DNA of 64,000 nucleotides. Origin: Candidatus Gastranaerophilales bacterium. GTDB lineage: Bacteria > Cyanobacteriota > Vampirovibrionia > Gastranaerophilales > Gastranaerophilaceae. Both the position numbers and the translations under genes were made by a program. Every line of letters starts with the position of its first letter. Within the stretch, counting starts at the first letter, position 1. Shown here one piece after another: positions 17,431-26,976 of the stretch. Location: contig CALUPP010000016.1 in the NCBI GenBank assembly GCA_944322685.1, positions 1 through 64,000 on the forward strand, read 5' to 3'. The notes beneath the pieces were generated by a model that was not told where the DNA came from, did not search any database, and saw only the letters and a program-made list of their open reading frames with translations.

Positions 17431-17898
17431 TTACTTAAATTTTTTTAAATAACTCAAAACCCTTTTTGCCATAGGAGTTAGTTTTTCTTTGAAATTGAAT
17501 TTTAAAATCAGATTTGCGTCGTCAGCGGGGATTTCATTTGATAAAATTAATTTTTTTGACATATCCAGTGATTTTCCGTTAACAATCAGTGTTCTATCTT
17601 CACCAGCATTAAAATTTATAGAGGCGTTTTCTATTAATTCGCCTTGTTGATTAAATAAATTTTTTATAATTATTGAATTAAGGGCAGTTTCATTTTCAAA
17701 TTTTTGTGCAATAAGCCTGTAAGTGTCAAGCCCGTCAATATTTTCTTTTTTGTATAATTTTAAATATTTTTTATAATTGTGTATGCTGGTATTTTCTGAA
17801 TTATCAATGTTTGATTTTAGGCAATATTCTCCTTTTGAGGATTTGAACTCTTTAAGTGTATATGGACAATTTGGCGTGTTGAGTTTTTCCAGCTTCAT
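17431..17898 (-). CDS. Hypothetical protein
   Basis: 155 residues, not recognised. No signal peptide or membrane segment is evident; it is rich in Asn, Lys, Leu and Ile with predicted beta strands, and ends in a basic helix (PMAKRVLSYLKKFK). Size, orientation and C-terminal helix resemble the hypothetical protein at 16233-16724. AAAAGGAGAG lies just before the ATG, a strong ribosome-binding site that supports the start. It is probably a single-gene unit. Confidence 0.7.
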   Translation of the reverse strand: MKLEKLNTPNCPYTLKEFKSSKGEYCLKSNIDNSENTSIHNYKKYLKLYKKENIDGLDTYRLIAQKFENETALNSIIIKNLFNQQGELIENASINFNAGEDRTLIVNGKSLDMSKKLILSNEIPADDANLILKFNFKEKLTPMAKRVLSYLKKFK

Positions 17899-18100
17899 TG
17901 AAGCTCTCCTTTTGTTATTACTTATTTTATTGTAAAACCTGTAAAATTATTTTTTGCTACAAGGTTAACAATATTTTACAGAAACATACATTATAAATCA
18001 CAATGGTATTTTCAAGAGTTAATAACGAATAAAATGTTTTAAAACGAAAAAGTGCTTTTTTGATTAGTTTTTTCGACGAAAATTGTGTTACAATACAAAA

Positions 18101-18625
18101 ATGCTTTACAAAACAACCCAAAATACGCCAATAGGCAATATAACCCTCTGTTCCGACGGAAAAAGCATCGCCGGGCTTTGGATTGAAAACCAAAAGTACT
18201 TTGCGCAGACCGCAAAAGAGGAAATGATAGAAAATGCGGATTTGGCGGTTTTTGAGCGGGCAATTGATTGGTTAAACCGCTATTTTGCCGGGGAAATGCC
18301 CGATATTTCCGAGATTCCTCTTTCACCTGAGGGCAGCGAATTCAGAAAAGCGGTCTGGAAAGTACTTTGCGCAATCCCATACGCAAAGGTCACGACTTAT
18401 GGCGAAATCGCAAGGAAAATTTCGGCCGAAACAGGTAAAAAAACTTCTGCAAGGGCTGTTGGCGGCGCGGTCGGGCACAATCCGATTTCAATAATAATCC
18501 CCTGCCACAGAGTAATCGGCGCAAACGGCAATTTGACCGGATATGCCGGCGGAATTGGCTTGAAAGTCCGGCTTCTTGAGCACGAAAAGGCAAATTTGTC
18601 GGATTTTTTCCGCTTTAACTACTAA
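18101..18625 (+). CDS. ogt: Methylated-DNA-protein-cysteine methyltransferase
   Basis: 174 residues. The active-site motif IIPCHRVIGANG (Cys near 135) accepts the alkyl group from O6-methylguanine in a suicide reaction. The DNA-binding helix-turn-helix with YAKVTTYGEIA lies before it and an RNase H-like N-terminal domain at ~1-75. I start at the ATG at 18101 (MLYKTTQNTPIGNI), which matches the family; an upstream TTG would add six residues. It is convergent with hisS, overlapping its end by 4 bases. Confidence 0.9.
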   Translation: MLYKTTQNTPIGNITLCSDGKSIAGLWIENQKYFAQTAKEEMIENADLAVFERAIDWLNRYFAGEMPDISEIPLSPEGSEFRKAVWKVLCAIPYAKVTTYGEIARKISAETGKKTSARAVGGAVGHNPISIIIPCHRVIGANGNLTGYAGGIGLKVRLLEHEKANLSDFFRFNY

Positions 18626-19851
18626 TTCAGCTTATTTGCGGCTTCATTTCTCGGGCAGGAAATCTGCTCGGAGGTTTCAAGATTTTTTATTGTTACAGTG
18701 TTGTTCTTTATTTCGTCTTCGAGCAGAATCAGCGCAAATTTGGCGGTTTTTGAGGCTTTTTCGAGCTGCTTTTTGAATTTTTTTGATGAATAATCAAATT
18801 CAGCACAAAAACCCTTTTCCCGAAGCTCATTTGTGAGCTTCATCGCTTCTGCCGCATCTTCTGAGATTACATAAGCGTCAATTTTCGACGGTTCGGGCTT
18901 GGAAATCAGGGAATTAAGCCTTTCCATCCCCATTGCCCAGCCGACAGCCGGTGTGGGCGTTCCTCCGAGGGTTTCCACAAGCGAATCATATCGCCCTCCG
19001 CCGCATACGGCGTTTTGTGAGCCCAAATTGTTCGATTTAATCTCAAAAACCGTTCTGTTGTAATAATCCAGCCCCCGAACAAGCAGTTTGTTGACAGAAT
19101 ATTTTATTTTGAGAATATCAAGGTATTTTTTGAGTTTTTCAAAGTGCTCCGCGCAATCCGGGCAGATAAAATCGGAATAAATCACATTTTGAATCTCTTT
19201 TTTCTCAAAAATCTTTTTGCAATCCGGATTTTTGCAGTCCAAAATTCGCAAGGGGTTTTTTTCATACCTGTAATTGCAGTCTTCGCAAAGTTCGTTCAAA
19301 TACGGCTTCAAAACCTCTTTTAAAGCGTTTTTGTAGTTGTTTCTGCATTCAGAGCACCCCAGAGAATTGATTTCTACGTCCAAATCGTTTAATCCGAGCT
19401 CGTTGAGGTATTTTACGGCGAGATTTATGGCCTCGGCGTCCGCAGAGGGCTCAGAAGCACCGAACATTTCGATTCCAACCTGATGAAACTGGCGCTGGCG
19501 GCCGGCTTGAGGGCGTTCATAGCGGAACATCGGGCCTTTGTACCAGAGTTTTACCGGTTGAGGAAGCCTTGAAAAGCCGTTTTCAATATATGCACGCACA
19601 ACCCCAGCCGTATTTTCGGGCCGCAGGGTCAAAGAACGCTCGCTTTTTTCAAAAGTGTACATTTCTTTGTTTACAATATCCGTAGAATCGCCCACCCCTC
19701 TTGCAAAAAGCTCGGTTGCTTCAAAAATCGGGGTTCTTATTTCTTTAAAATTGGCTTTTGAAAAAACTTTTTCAGCAGCGTTTTCCATTCTGTGCCAGTT
19801 TTCGATTTCTGCGGGAAGTATGTCTTTTGTACCTTTTTGTGCCTGTATCAC
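18622..19851 (-). CDS. hisS: Histidyl-tRNA synthetase
   Basis: A class II synthetase of 409 residues. Motif 1 region GTKDILPAE is at the N-terminus, motif 2 has MFRYERPQAGRQRQFHQ (~115-131), the histidine-binding loop is GLDYYNRTVFE, and motif 3 is GWAMGMERL; a C-terminal anticodon-binding domain follows. A Cys-rich insertion (CSECRNN, CEDCNY, CPDC) is seen in many bacterial forms and may bind zinc. The GTG at 19851 is the chosen start, since AAGGA lies 8 bases before it and the protein then begins at the usual point. Upstream in-frame codons to 19899 lack a family match. Confidence 0.95.
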   Translation of the reverse strand: MIQAQKGTKDILPAEIENWHRMENAAEKVFSKANFKEIRTPIFEATELFARGVGDSTDIVNKEMYTFEKSERSLTLRPENTAGVVRAYIENGFSRLPQPVKLWYKGPMFRYERPQAGRQRQFHQVGIEMFGASEPSADAEAINLAVKYLNELGLNDLDVEINSLGCSECRNNYKNALKEVLKPYLNELCEDCNYRYEKNPLRILDCKNPDCKKIFEKKEIQNVIYSDFICPDCAEHFEKLKKYLDILKIKYSVNKLLVRGLDYYNRTVFEIKSNNLGSQNAVCGGGRYDSLVETLGGTPTPAVGWAMGMERLNSLISKPEPSKIDAYVISEDAAEAMKLTNELREKGFCAEFDYSSKKFKKQLEKASKTAKFALILLEDEIKNNTVTIKNLETSEQISCPRNEAANKLN

Positions 19852-20056
19852 CTTTTTGTTCCTTATTTTTTTATATAATCTTGTTATGAAAATCAACAAT
19901 CCAGAGGCTTTTTGGCTGATTTATGCCGTTTAATTTGCCGTTTTGCCGGAATTTTGACTTTTCCTCACTATTCTATTACAAAAACAGGCTATATTAAAAT
20001 TTCAAAATTTGTAGTAAAATCACCAATGTAATAAAAAGCTCGGAAAGAGGCGAAAT

Positions 20057-21088
20057 ATGGATTTTAAAAACAGCTTTACTGCTAAAAATATAAGTTTTAC
20101 GCTTTTGATTCTTTTTCTCATTTACTGCATAATCAAAATGCCTGATATAGCGTTATTGCTGTTTGTCGGATATGTGATATCCTGCGCGATAAATCCTGTT
20201 GTGGACAAACTTTCTGAAAAAATGCCCAGAACAGCTGCGACTTCAATAATGTTAACGGCAGTTATTGCCGTAACTTTGGGGATTTTTATCCCTATAATCG
20301 TTATGGCGGTAAAAGAAATCAAAGAATTTGTCACCCAGCTCCCGGATCAGATAGGAAATATTCAAAATTATCTGGATTCGGTAAAAATCGCGGGCCACAG
20401 CCTTTCTCAGCTTTTCAATCTTGATACCGCCCTCGCTAATTCCGGCCAAATAGCGCAGGAAGTTATTGATAAATCAATAAATTTCACCGTAGGCGCTCTT
20501 GGGGTTGTGACGATTCTTGTTACGGTTGCGATTATTGTATTTTTCTTCACAAATGACCGAGATTCCATAAAAAAAACAATGCTGAGGCTTTTTCCGGTTG
20601 ATTTGCGAGATGATGCTTCAAGAATTATTGATGATTTGGAACAAAAAGTCGGCGGATATGTCACAGCGCAATTTCTTTGCGTGATTCAGGTCGGGATTTG
20701 CGTTGCAATCGGGCTTGCGGTGTTAAAAGTTAATTACGCACTGTTTTTGGGCTTTATTTCTGCGATAATGGATCTTATTCCTGTTGTTGGCCCTGTGATT
20801 TCCGGGGTGATTATTTTGCTGGTTGCGTTTTCGCATGGGCCGCTCATAAGTGTGTTGGCAATTGTCGTGCTTTTGATTGCCCAATTTATTGAAAATAACT
20901 GGGCAAAACCCTACTTTTTCTCTAAATATATGGATTTGCACCCGTTAATCGTAATTTTTTCGTTCGTTTTTGCGGCAAAACTCATCGGTGTAATCGGCGT
21001 TGTGTTTGCTCCGGCGATTGCGGCGGTTATTGTGACACTTTTTGAAGAAATTTATGTAAGAATAATGAATGAGGAAACCAAAAAGTGA
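20057..21088 (+). CDS. AI-2E family transporter (UPF0118 permease)
   Basis: 343 residues with about eight membrane helices in the AI-2E/PerM pattern: two N-terminal helices, a soluble segment (~75-150) and a C-terminal cluster with the family motif LGFISAIMDLIPVVGPVISG. Members are linked to autoinducer-2 export or ion/proton exchange; the substrate here is unknown. AGAGG precedes the ATG. It overlaps the radical SAM gene by four bases, so they form an operon. Confidence 0.9.
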   Translation: MDFKNSFTAKNISFTLLILFLIYCIIKMPDIALLLFVGYVISCAINPVVDKLSEKMPRTAATSIMLTAVIAVTLGIFIPIIVMAVKEIKEFVTQLPDQIGNIQNYLDSVKIAGHSLSQLFNLDTALANSGQIAQEVIDKSINFTVGALGVVTILVTVAIIVFFFTNDRDSIKKTMLRLFPVDLRDDASRIIDDLEQKVGGYVTAQFLCVIQVGICVAIGLAVLKVNYALFLGFISAIMDLIPVVGPVISGVIILLVAFSHGPLISVLAIVVLLIAQFIENNWAKPYFFSKYMDLHPLIVIFSFVFAAKLIGVIGVVFAPAIAAVIVTLFEEIYVRIMNEETKK

Positions 21089-22683
21089 TTCAGGCGCCTG
21101 AAGAATTATTTTTGTACAAAAGACCGGTTGAAAAAGCGCCGGAAATAAATATTTGGGCAGCTTTCCCCGCAATATATTCTTTTGGGATGTCGTCGCTTGG
21201 GTATTTGTCGATTTTTAAGCGGCTCGACGAAAGAAAAGACTACTTTGCGGAAAGGATTTTCACTGACACAAAATCCACGGCGATTCCGCTTTCGGATGTG
21301 GATTTGATGTGTTTTTCTTTCTCTTTTGAGATTGATTTTCTCGGAATGTTCAAAATTTTTGAACGATTTAACATTCCGTTTAATTCAAAAGACAGAAATG
21401 AGGATTTTCCGTTGATTTTTGCGGGCGGGCCGGTTTTAACTGCGAATCCGGAGCCTTTTTCGGACTTTTTTGATTTTATAATTATCGGCGATGCTGAGCA
21501 GATGGATACGACGGTAATTGATGTTGTTAAAAATAACAAAAACTTGCCTAAAAACGAGATTTTGCGGCTGCTTGCGGGGGTTGAGGGCATTTATGTTCCG
21601 TCATTGACCGAATTTGATGAACAAAATCAAACGGTGACAATGAACGGCAAGCCGCTCGAGGTGAAAAAAATCACAGCGGAGCTTGGCGGCTGCATTACAA
21701 CGCCGATTATCAGCGAAAAAAGCTATTTTTCGGACACTTACATAATTGAAATCGCGCGCGGCTGCTCGCAAAGGTGCGGTTTTTGCCTTGCCTCTTATCT
21801 AAATCTGCCAACAAGGTTCGTTTCTTACGAAAATATCGTAAAATCAATAGATTTCGGGCTGAAATACACAAAAAAAATCGCCCTGCTCGGCGCTTTAATT
21901 TCTGCGCATCCGGATTTTGAAAAAATCTGCGAATATATCCTGAAAAAGAAAGAAGAAATTCCCGAGCTTGAGATGTCGGTTTCTTCGCTGCGGGCGGATA
22001 CGATTTCTCCGTTAATCGTGAAAACTCTCGTAAAATGCGGCCAAAAACACTCGACAATCGCAATTGAAGCCGGTTCGGAACGTTTGAGAAAGGTTATAAA
22101 CAAAAATCTTTCGGAAGAAGAAATTTTCAATGCCGTAAAAATCGCTCAGGAAAACGGTTTAACCGGTTTGAAAATTTATGCGATGATAGGGCACCCCACG
22201 GAAACAATGGAGGATATAAAAGAGCTCGCGGATTTGGCAAAAAGGCTGAAAAAGACCTTTAAAAACTTTGATTTTACCTATTCTTTTGCGACTTTCGTGC
22301 CAAAAGCGCACACTCCTTTTCAGTATTGTGCGCGGGAGGCAGCAAAAAGCCTTGAAAAAAAATATAATTACCTGAAAAAACATTTTCACCAGCTTGGTAT
22401 AAAAATCCGCTGCTCAAGCGTAAACTGGGATTATTATCAGGCGCTTCTTTCGCGCGGCGACCGCAGGCTGGGCAAATATCTCGTCGAAGTTTACAATGAG
22501 GGCGGAAATCTCGGCGCTTTCAAGCAGGCATACAAAAAAATGCGCCAAAAACGGCTTTTACCACCGTCTGATGATTTTGCAATCGCTGAAAAACCGCTTG
22601 AACAGCCGCTGCCTTGGAATTTTATAAAAACTGCGCCCGGCGAAGAAGCTTTGCGCAAAGAATTTTGCCGGCTTTTGAGCTGA
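21085..22683 (+). CDS. B12-binding-like radical SAM protein
   Basis: 532 residues. An N-terminal B12-binding-like alpha/beta domain (~20-170, with LIFAGGPVLTANPEPFSDFFD) has no clear cobalamin DxHxxG motif. The radical SAM core follows, with the cluster-binding CSQRCGFC near 226-233 and a C-terminal extension. Such proteins cleave S-adenosylmethionine to a radical; this subgroup resembles uncharacterised YgiQ/TIGR03960-like proteins. The start is GTG at 21085, overlapping the stop of the upstream permease (GTGA). GAGGA about 10 bases before supports it. Substrate unknown. Confidence 0.85.
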   Translation: MIQAPEELFLYKRPVEKAPEINIWAAFPAIYSFGMSSLGYLSIFKRLDERKDYFAERIFTDTKSTAIPLSDVDLMCFSFSFEIDFLGMFKIFERFNIPFNSKDRNEDFPLIFAGGPVLTANPEPFSDFFDFIIIGDAEQMDTTVIDVVKNNKNLPKNEILRLLAGVEGIYVPSLTEFDEQNQTVTMNGKPLEVKKITAELGGCITTPIISEKSYFSDTYIIEIARGCSQRCGFCLASYLNLPTRFVSYENIVKSIDFGLKYTKKIALLGALISAHPDFEKICEYILKKKEEIPELEMSVSSLRADTISPLIVKTLVKCGQKHSTIAIEAGSERLRKVINKNLSEEEIFNAVKIAQENGLTGLKIYAMIGHPTETMEDIKELADLAKRLKKTFKNFDFTYSFATFVPKAHTPFQYCAREAAKSLEKKYNYLKKHFHQLGIKIRCSSVNWDYYQALLSRGDRRLGKYLVEVYNEGGNLGAFKQAYKKMRQKRLLPPSDDFAIAEKPLEQPLPWNFIKTAPGEEALRKEFCRLLS

Positions 22684-22762
22684 ATTTCTGTTAAAAACCG
22701 CGCCGTTATAACTGTTAAGTTAATGCCGACGCAGTAAAATCTTTAAATAACCGAATTTCTTT

Positions 22763-23896
22763 TTATTGTTGTATCGGTTTTTCTGATTTTTTCTTTTGTA
22801 TGTGTTTTTTTATATAATAAATACCTGCCGCGGCTAAAATAATCAAAAATACAGATAATACGGGTCTATAAACAAACCAGGCTATTGCTATTGTAATTAA
22901 TGATAAACACAATGAGATAATAGCCATAGTAAAAATTGTTGTGAATTCCAGTATTGTTCCTAATAAAGGAAAATAGTTAGCAATAGCTATAATTGGATTA
23001 AGCATTAGAAATAGTCCCCCAAACATAATGATAAATCCCATCAATCTAAAACCGAATGTTAATAATTTATTGCGTTGTTTGAAACTGTGCAGCATACCTT
23101 CAAGACTGTGCATTCCGTCGGATTGCAGATATATTCCGTCTTTTGAGGTGTACATTGGTACGATAGTGTTGTTGTTTTGCTGACCGATTATGGAAAGATA
23201 TGAACCGGAGGGTATAAATCGGTACGAAATTCTTATATCGCCAACCTGCGGTTCTGAAAAATTCTTTCCTTTGTAATAGTAATTGTCAACTATTTTGTAA
23301 CCGTTAACCGGAACCAGTTTTTCTATGCCTTTAAAATTCTTCATAAGGCTTATTTGTTCCTGCCTAAGCTTAAATGCACCAAGTGTTGCGCTATTTGCGG
23401 TAATAGATTTTGTTTTTATTGTAAATTTTGGGTTTTTGTATTCTGTTTTCTTGAAATTTTCAGAATTATGCTCTATTTTGTCCCAGTCTTTTGTATATGA
23501 ATATGTTGTTGTCTTGGTAGTGCTTCCGCCTTTGTTTGGGGTTTTTTTGACTTTTTTGTGTTCAATCCATTGATACATTTCAACTTTTCTTTCAAGGCGA
23601 AGTGCTTTGTTTACGCTGATAAGAGAATCAGAAAGGTTTTCTGTTGTATAAACTCTGCCGTATGTTGCGATTAGCTTAGAATTGTTACTTTTTTCAGGAA
23701 CATCCGGGTTGACGGCAATTGCATTTTTTTTGATAAAGTCTTCTTGTCTTAACAGGCTCACATAATTTCCTTCATTCCACCATAGCAGACAGAATGACAG
23801 TATGAATAATATTGCTCCTAAAAATACAGCGCCTATGGCTTTCTTAATATTTTGGAGGTAGGAAATTTGTTCAGTTACTTGAAATTCGTTTGACAT
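22763..23896 (-). CDS. TMEM43/LUMA family membrane protein
   Basis: 378 residues. One membrane helix lies near the N-terminus (~20-45, IGAVFLGAILFILSFCLLWW followed by NEG), then a long extracytoplasmic domain (~50-260) and three to four C-terminal helices (~275-370). This is the layout of the TMEM43 family, whose WWNEG motif is visible. The family is found in bacteria and animals but its bacterial function is unknown. The ATG at 23896 has GGGAG a few bases before it; an in-frame codon five residues upstream is less likely. Transcribed alone. Confidence 0.85.
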   Translation of the reverse strand: MSNEFQVTEQISYLQNIKKAIGAVFLGAILFILSFCLLWWNEGNYVSLLRQEDFIKKNAIAVNPDVPEKSNNSKLIATYGRVYTTENLSDSLISVNKALRLERKVEMYQWIEHKKVKKTPNKGGSTTKTTTYSYTKDWDKIEHNSENFKKTEYKNPKFTIKTKSITANSATLGAFKLRQEQISLMKNFKGIEKLVPVNGYKIVDNYYYKGKNFSEPQVGDIRISYRFIPSGSYLSIIGQQNNNTIVPMYTSKDGIYLQSDGMHSLEGMLHSFKQRNKLLTFGFRLMGFIIMFGGLFLMLNPIIAIANYFPLLGTILEFTTIFTMAIISLCLSLITIAIAWFVYRPVLSVFLIILAAAGIYYIKKHIQKKKSEKPIQQ

Positions 23897-24082
23897 ATGT
23901 ACTCCCAACATTTTTATTTCTTATGGTAATTGAAATAAATATAAAAAATTTAAGTTTTTTTGTACACATTCAAACGGTTTATTTTTACTAACTGCAAATA
24001 TCTTTGCAATCAAATCAATTTTATTGTGAAGTTTGTTTTTATTTATATAGCGAACATGTCAAAAATGGGGTAAAATAGTTAC

Positions 24083-24256
24083 ATGGACAAAATCGTTGAT
24101 ATAACAAAAATTCTTGAAGAAACAAAGGAAAAACAGCCCCCGGCTGCCGAAAAACCGGCTGCAAAAAACGCAACAAATCCGATTTTGAAAAAACTGGCGG
24201 CTTTTACAAACCAAAAACTCAAGAATAAATTCGATATCGGCGATTTGTTAAAATAA
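24083..24256 (+). CDS. Small hypothetical protein, 57 aa
   Basis: ATG at 24083 to TAA at 24254-24256. The protein is Lys/Ala-rich: an N-terminal helix (MDKIVDITKILEETKEK), a Pro/Ala linker, and a C-terminal helix ending FDIGDLLK. Codon use looks like neighbouring genes. No clear Shine-Dalgarno is seen, so translation is only moderately supported. It sits 51 bases before the hypothetical gene that overlaps prmC. Confidence 0.5.
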   Translation: MDKIVDITKILEETKEKQPPAAEKPAAKNATNPILKKLAAFTNQKLKNKFDIGDLLK

Positions 24257-24307
24257 CATCAAAATTTGGCATTTTAAACTCGTTTTGAAATCTCAAAATG
24301 CAGTGCT

Positions 24308-24820
24308 GTGGCAAAATCAATGTACTATTTGAAAAACACCCTCTTTTTAAACCTGACAAAAAACCAGAAAGCCTCGCTGATGAGCTTTCTGAAAAGTTTT
24401 ACAAAAAAACATAACGAAAAATCCGCTCAGGAGATTATTGACCTGTTTATTGAGGATGAAACTTATTATTTTGAGCAGAAAAACCCGCATTTTGAGTGGA
24501 TTATCGAGGAATTTGAAAAAGAATCGTTTTTGAAAGAAATCGAAAAATATATCCTTGCCGTGAAAAAAGATTTGCAGATGAAAGAGGCCCAAAAACCTTT
24601 GCTTGAAAAGCAAAAAGCCATAATGAAAGAACAGCGCAAAAAACAGCAGAATTTTCTTATGTCAAAACAACCTCCAACCAAAAAACAGCTTTTCTATTAT
24701 GATAAATTATGCAAACAGCATAAAATCGAGCCGAAAGAAACAAACGGGCTTTCAAGGCTTGATTTGAAAGAGATGATTGGAGAAATTTTAGAGGAATCCG
24801 ATGCGAAAAAAGTGGATTAA
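24308..24820 (+). CDS. Hypothetical helical protein upstream of prmC
   Basis: 170 residues from a GTG at 24308; an ATG at 24320 is an equally possible start and neither has a strong ribosome-binding site. It is strongly helical and charged, with a Lys/Gln-rich coiled region (~105-135) and a C-terminal segment with PTKKQLFYYDKLCKQH and LSRLDLKEMIGEIL that reads like a small helical DNA- or protein-binding module. It overlaps prmC by 20 bases and is co-transcribed with it. Function unknown. Confidence 0.75.
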   Translation: MAKSMYYLKNTLFLNLTKNQKASLMSFLKSFTKKHNEKSAQEIIDLFIEDETYYFEQKNPHFEWIIEEFEKESFLKEIEKYILAVKKDLQMKEAQKPLLEKQKAIMKEQRKKQQNFLMSKQPPTKKQLFYYDKLCKQHKIEPKETNGLSRLDLKEMIGEILEESDAKKVD

Positions 24821-25631
24821 AGAATATAAAAACGCGGGTTTTGATGAAAATGAGGCAATTGCGGAAATCGATTTTGCTATTGAAGCGATAACTTCGTTTT
24901 CTCGCATGGATTTGTTAAAAGATGCGCAGATAAACGATTCTGACCGGCAAAAATTGCAAAAAATAATCGACGAACGCCTAAAAAACCGCCGCCCGCTCGC
25001 TCAGCTACTCGGATGCGCGTTTTTTGCGGGTAAAAGGTTCAAAGTCAGCGAGGATACCCTGATTCCCCGCCCTGAAACCGAACTTCTCGTTGAAAAATCA
25101 GTCGAATTGATAAAAAAATACGATTACAAACAGATTCTCGACATAGGAACGGGCACTGGCTGCATTGCGTGTATGGTTGCGTTGAAAACGGACGCACAGG
25201 TGCTCGGGGTTGACATTTCTACGGGTGCTTTGCGCTGTGCTTTGGACAACGCAATGGAAATGGGGCTCATGAATCGGGCGCTTTTCAGAAAATCAGACAT
25301 TTTTTCCAATATTCAGGAAAAATTCGACCTGATAATCTCAAATCCGCCCTACATACCGCTTTCAGAAAAAGAAAACCTGCAAATCGAGGTTCGTGAATAT
25401 GATCCGGCCGGTGCGCTTTTCACTTCTGATGAAAAAGGCGTTGAATTTTACGAAAAAATTGCAAAAGGGGCAAAAAATCATCTTAATCCCGGCGGCGCGC
25501 TGGCTTTTGAGCTTGGAATCGGCCAACATGAAGATGTTTCGTGCATACTTTGCGAAAACGGATTTTCAAATATTGAAATTTTCAAAGATTTGAGCGGAAT
25601 TGAGCGCGTAATCACCGCAAAAAATGCATAA
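24801..25631 (+). CDS. prmC: Release factor glutamine N5-methyltransferase
   Basis: 276 residues. An N-terminal helical substrate domain (~1-80) is followed by a class I SAM methyltransferase fold with ILDIGTGTGCIACMVA (~112-127) and the catalytic NPPYIPLSE (~178-186). PrmC methylates the Gln of the GGQ motif in release factors RF1 and RF2, which is needed for efficient termination. Usually prfA is upstream; here the neighbour is an unknown helical protein that overlaps its start. Confidence 0.95.
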   Translation: MRKKWIKEYKNAGFDENEAIAEIDFAIEAITSFSRMDLLKDAQINDSDRQKLQKIIDERLKNRRPLAQLLGCAFFAGKRFKVSEDTLIPRPETELLVEKSVELIKKYDYKQILDIGTGTGCIACMVALKTDAQVLGVDISTGALRCALDNAMEMGLMNRALFRKSDIFSNIQEKFDLIISNPPYIPLSEKENLQIEVREYDPAGALFTSDEKGVEFYEKIAKGAKNHLNPGGALAFELGIGQHEDVSCILCENGFSNIEIFKDLSGIERVITAKNA

Positions 25632-25721
25632 TACTGCAAATGTATGAAAAACGTACGTAAAGGTTTGATAAAATCGAAAATATAGATTAAAATTACATTT
25701 ATAATTTAAACAGGAACGATT

Positions 25722-26357
25722 ATGCCGTCATTAGCTAAAATTTTAATAATAGATGACAACCCGAAATACCTTGCGGACGCGCTTCCTTTGTACGGATATG
25801 AGGCGGATGTCGCTCTGGACGGGCTTCAGGGGTTAAAAAAGCTTTCTGTTGATTCGACAAAGTATGATTTGGTGCTTTTGGACGTTATGATGCCAAATAT
25901 GGACGGCTGGGAAACGTTAAAAGCCATCAGAAATAACAAAAAATACGCTTCTATCCCGATTATTATGATTACGGCGCTGAACGAGGAACAAAAAGAGATT
26001 TCGGGGCTGAAATTCGGGGCTGACGACTATATTGTGAAGCCTTTTATCCTCCCGAACCTGCTTGCAAGGATTGAGGCGCTTTTAAGGCGTTCAAACTGGC
26101 AAAAAGAGGAGAAAAAAGCCCCCGCTGTGGATTTAAAATTCACTCAAGAAGGCGCTGTTGAGCCGCTTACGGCCAGGGAAAAAGAGGTTTTGAAGCTTGT
26201 TTCGCAAGGAGCAAGCAATCAGCAGATTGCGGACGCTTTATTTGTGCGTGAAGTTACCGTAAAAACGCATCTTAACAGTATTTTTAAGAAGTTAAAAGTG
26301 TCAAACAGAACCCAGGCGGTGCTTCTGGCCATGCAGATGAGAATTATTGAAGACTAA
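25722..26357 (+). CDS. Response regulator with LuxR-type DNA-binding domain
   Basis: 211 residues. A receiver domain (~1-120) has the acidic pair IIDDN, the phospho-acceptor Asp in VLLDVMMPNMDG, the Thr in IMITAL and the Lys in DYIVKPF. A LuxR/FixJ helix-turn-helix follows (~150-205, LTAREKEVLKLVSQGASNQQIA). It is a phosphorylation-controlled transcription factor. No sensor kinase is adjacent, so it is an orphan here. The pentapeptide gene starts 10 bases after its stop. Confidence 0.9.
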   Translation: MPSLAKILIIDDNPKYLADALPLYGYEADVALDGLQGLKKLSVDSTKYDLVLLDVMMPNMDGWETLKAIRNNKKYASIPIIMITALNEEQKEISGLKFGADDYIVKPFILPNLLARIEALLRRSNWQKEEKKAPAVDLKFTQEGAVEPLTAREKEVLKLVSQGASNQQIADALFVREVTVKTHLNSIFKKLKVSNRTQAVLLAMQMRIIED

Positions 26358-26367
26358 GGAGAAAAAT

Positions 26368-26898
26368 ATGTCCACCTATTCAAAAGAAGAACTTTTTGAT
26401 TTAATCTTGAAAAATCCCTCGGAATTCAACGATCACAGGCTTGCTGTGGGTGAATTGGATTTGAGCGAAACGGATTTTTCGAACACAAATCTTGAACAAA
26501 TTGATTTTACAAACTGCGACCTTTCCGGAAGTACTTTCAGCGAGGCTCATCTTACGGAATGCAAGTTTGTGAATTGCGATTTGACCTCGACGGACTTTAC
26601 AAGAAGCAATCTTGTTGAATGCGACTTTTCTGAAGCGCTTTTGAACGGTACTGATTACAGCTATGCTACGGTCAGCTACTGCAATTTTACCGATGCGGAT
26701 ATGGCTGGCGCGATTCTCATTGAAAGCGACCTTTCTGGTTCGGATTTTTCTGCATCTGAAAATCTCAATGCGACCAGATTTGACGAAACGACAGTTTTTC
26801 CTGATATGGAAATGCTCCCTGACGATTTTGACACAACAAGCACAAGAGATTTGTCCTCGTTGGAGGATGAAGATGAGGCTAATATTTCGGATTATTAA
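26368..26898 (+). CDS. Pentapeptide repeat protein
   Basis: 176 residues. The middle (~30-135) is a run of A(D/N)LXX-type pentapeptides, such as LSETDFSNTNLEQIDFTNCDLSGS (a longer run from residue ~33), that folds as a right-handed beta helix. The start at 26368 has AAGGAG eight bases before it. Functions range from gyrase protection to scaffolding, and nothing here chooses between them. It follows the response regulator directly, so they are probably co-transcribed. Confidence 0.85.
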   Translation: MSTYSKEELFDLILKNPSEFNDHRLAVGELDLSETDFSNTNLEQIDFTNCDLSGSTFSEAHLTECKFVNCDLTSTDFTRSNLVECDFSEALLNGTDYSYATVSYCNFTDADMAGAILIESDLSGSDFSASENLNATRFDETTVFPDMEMLPDDFDTTSTRDLSSLEDEDEANISDY

Positions 26899-26976
26899 TT
26901 TATATTAAATTTTAACCGATAAAGTGGCAAAAATTCCCATGCTCTGATTTATTATAATCAAAAGGAGCATTGAGAT

